The position numbers were made by a program, and so were the translations under genes. Below, in pieces: positions 59,454 to 64,000 of a stretch of DNA of 64,000 nucleotides (within the stretch, counting starts at the first letter, position 1; each line of letters begins with the position of its first letter). The stretch lies in NCBI GenBank assembly GCA_963749575.1, contig CAVVNM010000014.1, positions 496,001 to 560,000 on the forward strand, read 5' to 3'. The notes beneath the pieces were generated by a model. It was given only the letters and a program-made list of their open reading frames with translations. It made no database searches and was not told the origin of the DNA. Source of the DNA: JAMXLO01 sp963749575. Its GTDB lineage: Bacteria > Pseudomonadota > Alphaproteobacteria > Acetobacterales > Acetobacteraceae.

Positions 59454-60212
59454 ATGTCATTCTACCGAGGCATGACCTGCGAGAACGTGACCATCAATGG
59501 CGACAAAGGCACACCGATAACGGCCTACGTGGCGAGGCCATCAGGTCCTGGCCCGTTTCCAGGCGTGGTGCTGATCCACCATCTCCCGGGCTGGAGCGAG
59601 CTCTACATCGAGACGACGCGCCGGTTCGCACATCACGGCTATCTCGCGATCTGCGCCAACCTATACGAGCGCGAGGGTGGCGGCAGCGACGGCAACCCTG
59701 ACGATGTCGCCGCCAAGGTGCGCGCCGAGGGCGGCATCGCCGACTCCCAGATGGTCGGCGATACCGAAGCCGCCGTGAAATGGATGCGCGCACAGCCCAA
59801 TTGCAACGGCAAGGTTGGTCTGATCGGCTCCTGCTCGGGTGGCCGGCACGCCTTCATCTACGCCTGCCAGAAGAAGGACATCGATGCCTGCGTCGAGCAG
59901 TGGGGCGGCCGAGTGGTGATGGGCCAGGAGGAGCTCAATCCCAAGACGCCCACAGCACCGATAGACATGACGAAGGACCTAAGCTGCCCGCTGCTCGGCC
60001 TGTTCGGCAACGACGATCGCGCGCCGAGCCCGGAGCAGGTGAACCAGCATGAGGCCGAACTCAAGAAGCACGGCAAGACCTACGAGTTCCACCGCTACGA
60101 CGGCGCCGGACACGGCTTCTTCTATTGGCACCGGCCGCTCTATCGGCCCGAGCAGGCGATGGACGGCTGGAACAAGATATGGGCCTTTTACGGCAAGCAT
60201 CTGGCGAAGTAG
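59454..60212 (+). CDS. Dienelactone hydrolase family protein
   Basis: A 252-residue alpha/beta hydrolase. The nucleophile motif is G-S-C-S-G-G-R (C127, the Cys of the family's G-x-C-x-G-G), the acid lies in F-G-N-D-D-R-A-P-S, and the His in G-A-G-H-G-F-F. The family hydrolyses dienelactone in chlorocatechol breakdown or other esters and lactones in the cytoplasm. GGAGG before ATG 59454 supports the start. A DUF6295 gene follows 11 bases later. Confidence 0.9.
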   Translation: MSFYRGMTCENVTINGDKGTPITAYVARPSGPGPFPGVVLIHHLPGWSELYIETTRRFAHHGYLAICANLYEREGGGSDGNPDDVAAKVRAEGGIADSQMVGDTEAAVKWMRAQPNCNGKVGLIGSCSGGRHAFIYACQKKDIDACVEQWGGRVVMGQEELNPKTPTAPIDMTKDLSCPLLGLFGNDDRAPSPEQVNQHEAELKKHGKTYEFHRYDGAGHGFFYWHRPLYRPEQAMDGWNKIWAFYGKHLAK

Positions 60213-60223
60213 GAGTTTGCGGC

Positions 60224-60607
60224 ATGTGCACGTCGATCATCGAGATCGCACGCGCGGAGGGCATGGCGAAGCGCGGGGACCAATGGTTCCCGCTCTCGCG
60301 GTCGGTGGTCGCCTATGACCACGCGCGCCATGCGCCGCTGGGCGATGTCATCACGCTCGACTTCTACAACACGGACCTCGACCCCGGTGCGCGGGCGGGG
60401 ATCGAGCTGACGCTGGAGACGGCAAAGGATCTGCGTGCCGCGCTCGACCGGGCGATCGCCGCCGCCGAGTACCGAGGAAGCGGAAGTGCGGGGCAAGGGC
60501 GTCCTGCACAGCCTCGTTCGTGCTGCGTGACGAGTTGGCTGCGAAATAACCACACCAACGGGAGCTTGGCTCGCGCTTCATCGTCATGGCGGCGATCGGG
60601 CCGCTGA
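60224..60607 (+). CDS. DUF6295-like protein
   Basis: AGGAG nine bases before ATG 60224 marks the start. The first 85 residues (M-C-T-S-I-I-E-I-A-R-A-E-G, then WFPLSRSVVAYDHARHAPLG and ITLDFYN) match DUF6295, a small family of unknown function. The last 40 residues (R-G-S-G-S-A-G-Q...) are Ser/Arg-rich and unlike the family, so a frameshift near 60480 may have replaced the natural end. It is probably co-transcribed with the hydrolase. Confidence 0.65.
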   Translation: MCTSIIEIARAEGMAKRGDQWFPLSRSVVAYDHARHAPLGDVITLDFYNTDLDPGARAGIELTLETAKDLRAALDRAIAAAEYRGSGSAGQGRPAQPRSCCVTSWLRNNHTNGSLARASSSWRRSGR

Positions 60608-60644
60608 TCACGTCTGCGTCCTCGCTCGAAACCCCTGGGTGCCA

Positions 60645-61376
60645 ATGACGAGAAGTGCCGACATCGAGCATTGGTCCGGTATTTCCAGCCAGTGGATCGA
60701 ATGGGCGCGGGCGCCGAATCACGACGCGTTCTGGGCGTATCGAGAAGCCTTGATCGCCTTCATTGGTCACGGTGCCGGCGAAGCGCTCGATGTAGGATGT
60801 GGGGAGGGTCGCGTCTCGCGCGAGCTAAAGGCCCGTGGCTACAGGGTCACGGCATCAGACCCTGTCCCGGAGTTGGTCGACGCGGCCAGGAAGGCACGAT
60901 CAGCAGACGACTACGCCATCGCGCCGGGAACCGATCTGCCGTTTGAGGACGCCCGCTTCGACCTCGTCATGGCATATAACGTGCTGATGGACGTTCAAGA
61001 TGTTCCGGCAACCCTGAAGGAAATCAGACGTGTCCTGCAGCCCGCAGGCGTACTGGTCATTTCAATTGTGCATCCGCTTTCCGATCATGGACGCTTCGCC
61101 ACCACGGAGACCACTTCCCCCTTTGTCATCCAAGACGATTACTTCGGCTGGAGGTGGATTGAAGGCACAGAAGAGCGCGATGGTTTACAAATGCATTTCG
61201 CTGGATGGTCGGGGCCGCTGGAAGCCTACACAACCGCTTTGGAGGACGCGGGGTTCGCGATCACGTCACTCCGCGAACCCGTTCCCCGAGCCGGGGATCA
61301 ATGGCAGCACATGCAGCGGTGGACCCGGATTCCTTTATTTCTCTGGCTGAAGGCACGGCCCTTGCCCTGGAAATGA
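60645..61376 (+). CDS. SAM-dependent methyltransferase (class I)
   Basis: A 243-residue Rossmann methyltransferase of the Methyltransf_11/UbiE-like type. Motif I is EALDVGCGEGRVSREL (about 45-60), motif II ends in the acidic A-S-D-P, and F-D-L-V-M-A-Y-N-V-L-M follows. The substrate is unknown. ATG 60645 is chosen; GTG 60639 in the same frame is possible. It lies downstream of the dienelactone hydrolase and DUF6295 genes on the same strand. Confidence 0.85.
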   Translation: MTRSADIEHWSGISSQWIEWARAPNHDAFWAYREALIAFIGHGAGEALDVGCGEGRVSRELKARGYRVTASDPVPELVDAARKARSADDYAIAPGTDLPFEDARFDLVMAYNVLMDVQDVPATLKEIRRVLQPAGVLVISIVHPLSDHGRFATTETTSPFVIQDDYFGWRWIEGTEERDGLQMHFAGWSGPLEAYTTALEDAGFAITSLREPVPRAGDQWQHMQRWTRIPLFLWLKARPLPWK

Positions 61377-61419
61377 CCACTGGAGGGCTGCTGACACATC
61401 TTGCATGTACGCACTGATG

Positions 61420-62790
61420 CTACGTCGGGCACCCGCGAGCCTCGCCGCGTCCGTAGCGACGGCACAAGGTTGTCAGTACATCGACGTTGTCCCAATTCTC
61501 GCAGTGATCGACGGCCTGTTCCACCAACCCTACGCCCTCCCGGGTCAGCACAGTACCGGCAAGTTCACGGAACTTGTCGTACAGCTCGGCCTCGGCAAAC
61601 GGCTGGTGAAAATCGCCCCTGTGGCTGTCGCGTGCGCGGGTAACGCTGCGGCCATCGGTGAAAACCAAGGTTACTCGCGCTTGCCTGAGCCGCGGTGCCA
61701 CCGCGCTCATTGCCGGATCCTCGGTGACCGCGACACGGTGACGAAGTGCCACGATCGCAGGGTCATGCACCGCGGTATCGTCGAGCGCCGCGTGTCCCGC
61801 GTGCCCCCGCACCACCATGGTGGCAGCGGCATGCGGCAGCGAATATTTCGAGGCGAAGAAGTTCGGCGGGTCGGGATTGCGCATGGCAGCGGCAAACCGG
61901 TAGGTGGCGAAGTCGATGCGCGCAATCTCGTCTGAGCGCGGCCGCAATTCGGCCATGGCCTGTTGCAGGCAATCGAGCGCCGGATGGATCGGATTGCAGC
62001 ACGCGTAGAGGCGAAAGTAGTTGCGTGTGATATGCCAGGTCGAGCCGAGATCGTCCAACAGGCCCGCGGCGGTGAAGCCGCCGCCGACCAGTTCGCCCAG
62101 CGCCTGCTCGACCGCGTCATCCTGCGCCTCGAAGCCAGCGAGCGCCAACTCGGGCGCCAGCGCGGCGGCAAAGCCGCTCATGCCGCCGGCAACGTTCAGC
62201 GCGGTCGCACCCGCCACCGCGTTGGTATAGCTGGGCGTCAGCAGCAGCGTCGTGGCAATGCGCATGGTTCGGCTGATCGTGCTCGCATCCAGGCCACGCA
62301 GACGAGCTCCCGCAGCTGCCGCAGCCAACAGCGACACCTGCCCGTTCTGATGCGCCAGCGGCCGCGGTGTGAACCCGCCGGCAAGCCGAGCTGCGACATC
62401 GTAGCCGAGTAGCAGAGCGGACAGCATGTCGCGGCCGGTGCTGCGTACCTGTTCGCCGACCGCCAACACGCCGGGCAGCACTTGCATGGCAGCCTGACCT
62501 GAGACGAGCCGCAGCCCCTCGCACAGTTCGATTGACCGTCCGGCGATGCCGTTCAGCAATGCGGCGGTGCGCGGATCATGTGAGGGAAAGCCGCTCGCAT
62601 AGACCGTGGCGCCGCGGCCAGTGCCAAGCTGCTCACGAAGCCGGCAAACCTCCGGCCGGTTCGCGCCGGCCAGGATCACGCCGAACGTATCGAGCAGTAC
62701 CAGTTTGGTATGATGCTGCACGGACGCGGGGACCTCATCCCAACTCGTCTCTGCGACGAATGTCGCCAGTCCCTCGATCTGCCGCGCCAC
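61420..62790 (-). CDS. MmgE/PrpD family protein
   Basis: A 456-residue protein of the MmgE/PrpD (2-methylcitrate dehydratase-like) family. It opens LATFVAETSWDEVPASVQHH and K-L-V-L-L-D-T-F-G-V-I-L-A-G, with SLPHAAATMVVRGHAG and the late G-R-S-V-T-R-A-R-D segment. True PrpD acts in the methylcitrate cycle; many homologues have other lyase or isomerase roles. The start is GTG 62790. No prpB or prpC is near, so a methylcitrate role is not supported by context. Confidence 0.85.
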   Translation of the reverse strand: MARQIEGLATFVAETSWDEVPASVQHHTKLVLLDTFGVILAGANRPEVCRLREQLGTGRGATVYASGFPSHDPRTAALLNGIAGRSIELCEGLRLVSGQAAMQVLPGVLAVGEQVRSTGRDMLSALLLGYDVAARLAGGFTPRPLAHQNGQVSLLAAAAAGARLRGLDASTISRTMRIATTLLLTPSYTNAVAGATALNVAGGMSGFAAALAPELALAGFEAQDDAVEQALGELVGGGFTAAGLLDDLGSTWHITRNYFRLYACCNPIHPALDCLQQAMAELRPRSDEIARIDFATYRFAAAMRNPDPPNFFASKYSLPHAAATMVVRGHAGHAALDDTAVHDPAIVALRHRVAVTEDPAMSAVAPRLRQARVTLVFTDGRSVTRARDSHRGDFHQPFAEAELYDKFRELAGTVLTREGVGLVEQAVDHCENWDNVDVLTTLCRRYGRGEARGCPT

Positions 62791-62980
62791 CTCAGATCGC
62801 CGTCACGCCGCTATCGCCATCGCGACGTTTCATGTCTTCCGGTCCCCGCTTCAGCTTTGGCGGGAAGCTTAGGGAGCCGACCCTCGCAGGGCAAACCACC
62901 GTCAGTGATGGAGGCCCCGGGCATTGCCAAACCGCGGGATCGCCGACCAGGATTGTCACCGGCCACAAGGAGCTCCGACC

Positions 62981-63925
62981 GTGCGCTTCGGCTTCTACCT
63001 CCCGACCCGCGGTCCCACCGCCACGCGAGAGGGCGTGCTCGCCCTGGCACGCGAAGGCGAGCGCCTCGGCCTGCATTCCGCGATGATCGCGGACCACATC
63101 GTGTTTCCCGTCGAAAGCGACTCGAGCTATCCCTACACACTGGACCGCAGGCATCCCGGTGGCGGCGACGCGCTGGAGGCGCTGTCCATTCTCGGCGTGG
63201 TGGCAGGCGCGACGGAACGACTGCGCCTGGTTACGTCGGTGCTGGTGCTGCCTTACCGCAATCCGGTACTTACCGCGAAGATGGTGGCATCGCTCGATGT
63301 CCTCTCCGGCGGACGTGTGACACTGGGAGTGGGTGTCGGCTGGTTGAAGGAGGAATTCGCGGCGCTGGACAGCCCCGACTTCAACCAGCGCGGCGCCGTG
63401 ACCGATGAGTGGATTGCCATCTTCAGACAGCTCTGGACCCAGTCGCCCGCCAGCTTCACCGGCGAGCATTACAGCTATTCCAATATCCGCGCGGAACCCT
63501 TCCCGCTGCAGAAGCCGCACCCGCCGATCTGGGTCGGCGGCCATTCGGCCGCGGCCTTGCGTCGCACGGCGCGCCATGGCGACGGCTGGCACCCCGTGGG
63601 CGCCATCGCCGCCTCCCCGCTGCCACCGCAGGAGATGCGGCAGCACCTGGCTACGCTGAAGCGCTTGACCGAAGCCGAGGGACGCGATTTCTCGGCGCTC
63701 ACCATCTCCTACAAGGCGCCGCTGTATGACACCGCCATCCCGGATCGCGACGGCACCCGCAGAAGCTTCTCCGGCAGTACTGACGACATCGCCGGCGACA
63801 TTCGTTCCTTCGCTGCCATTGGTGTGCACGAGCTGATCCTTGACTTCCGCGGCGAGTCCGTCGCCGAAAGCGTTGCGCGGCTGCAGCGCTTCGCAGCTGA
63901 AGTGATACCGCTGGTGGGCGAATAG
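62981..63925 (+). CDS. LLM-class oxidoreductase, TIGR03619-like (F420/FMN)
   Basis: A 314-residue luciferase-fold protein. It begins V-R-F-G-F-Y-L-P-T-R-G-P-T, with W/A-D-H-I-V-F-P (about 37-43), LRLVTSVLVLPYRNPVLTAK, LDVLSGGRVTLGVGVGWLKE and PPIWVGGHSAAALRR, the features of the TIGR03619 F420-dependent group; whether it uses F420 or FMN here is not known. The start is GTG 62981, with AAGGAG eight bases upstream. Divergent from MmgE/PrpD. Confidence 0.88.
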   Translation: MRFGFYLPTRGPTATREGVLALAREGERLGLHSAMIADHIVFPVESDSSYPYTLDRRHPGGGDALEALSILGVVAGATERLRLVTSVLVLPYRNPVLTAKMVASLDVLSGGRVTLGVGVGWLKEEFAALDSPDFNQRGAVTDEWIAIFRQLWTQSPASFTGEHYSYSNIRAEPFPLQKPHPPIWVGGHSAAALRRTARHGDGWHPVGAIAASPLPPQEMRQHLATLKRLTEAEGRDFSALTISYKAPLYDTAIPDRDGTRRSFSGSTDDIAGDIRSFAAIGVHELILDFRGESVAESVARLQRFAAEVIPLVGE

Positions 63926-64000
63926 CCCCGTCACCCATCGGTGGGGCTCCATCTTGGCGCTAAACATAACGCAGCGCGGCCAGCGAGTGGGTCGGGATCA

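Noticed and set aside
1..64000. tRNA, rRNA or CRISPR array
   Set aside because: No T-loop plus acceptor-stem pattern, rRNA-like conserved block or regularly spaced direct repeat was seen. A stray GGTTCGAATC near 3853 is inside gnd. A tRNAscan-SE run would be decisive.

Overview
The window is GC-rich DNA with dense coding on both strands and good Shine-Dalgarno sites (AGGAGG, GGGAG). Its gene content (a Zwf/Gnd pentose-phosphate cluster, PQQ dehydrogenase with a XoxJ-like partner, multihaem cytochromes c of the AdhB type, FixJ-like regulators, a MEDS-domain sensor) fits an alphaproteobacterium, most likely Rhodospirillales/Acetobacteraceae. That assignment is inference from gene families; no rRNA or tRNA gene was seen.

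Layout. 0.3-1.5 kb: a crotonase and a DUF4331 remnant. 1.8-8.2 kb: a sugar-phosphate operon, glk-gnd-zwf-tal-pgi, with two very small ORFs fitted between genes; transketolase (21.7-23.7 kb, also preceded by an overlapping small ORF) and a class I fructose-bisphosphate aldolase (45.1 kb) complete the central carbon set. 8.2-13.4 kb (minus): a B/ba3-type haem-copper oxidase operon with three multihaem cytochromes c and a tiny membrane subunit. 13.9-19.7 kb: an MFS transporter, then a MEDS sensor - histidine kinase - response regulator - FixJ-like regulator operon whose kinase has two 1-base frameshifts. 20-27 kb: LysR regulator, MOSC remnant, tkt, IS630 remnant, a CmcJ/NvfI-like oxidoreductase, a glyoxalase-fold protein and an SDR fragment. 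27-31.2 kb: a catabolic-looking operon (TPP enzyme, CoxG-like, luciferase-like oxidoreductase) ending in decayed CaiB and flavin oxidoreductase pieces. 31.3-34.1 kb: ArsR plus a double AHSA1 protein, small hypotheticals and a secreted cupin. 34.8-37.7 kb: PQQ alcohol dehydrogenase, cytochrome c and XoxJ-like protein, with a DxD motif typical of lanthanide enzymes. 38.1-43 kb: P450, RoxA-like dihaem protein and a frameshifted oleate hydratase-like protein. 43-47.9 kb: a degraded zone of IS5 and IS630 pieces and narK and parvulin remnants around the intact aldolase. 47.9-54.1 kb: M20 peptidase, MBOAT acyltransferase, SGNH/AlgJ-like protein, ArgE-like deacylase and D-aminopeptidase. 54.3-64 kb: IS256 remnant, an ICMT-like methyltransferase, S12 hydrolase, DddQ-like cupin, SDR, dienelactone hydrolase, DUF6295, a methyltransferase, MmgE/PrpD and an F420/FMN-type oxidoreductase.

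Two themes stand out. First, many genes are broken: some by a single inserted or missing base in an otherwise complete reading frame (kinase, TPP enzyme, oleate hydratase, SDR), others by true truncation (DUF4331, MOSC, CaiB, NarK, parvulin, transposases). The first group could be sequencing error or recent decay; the second is real loss. Second, a degenerate repeat of about 65-70 bp occurs four times between genes, and one copy extends the end of the LysR gene.
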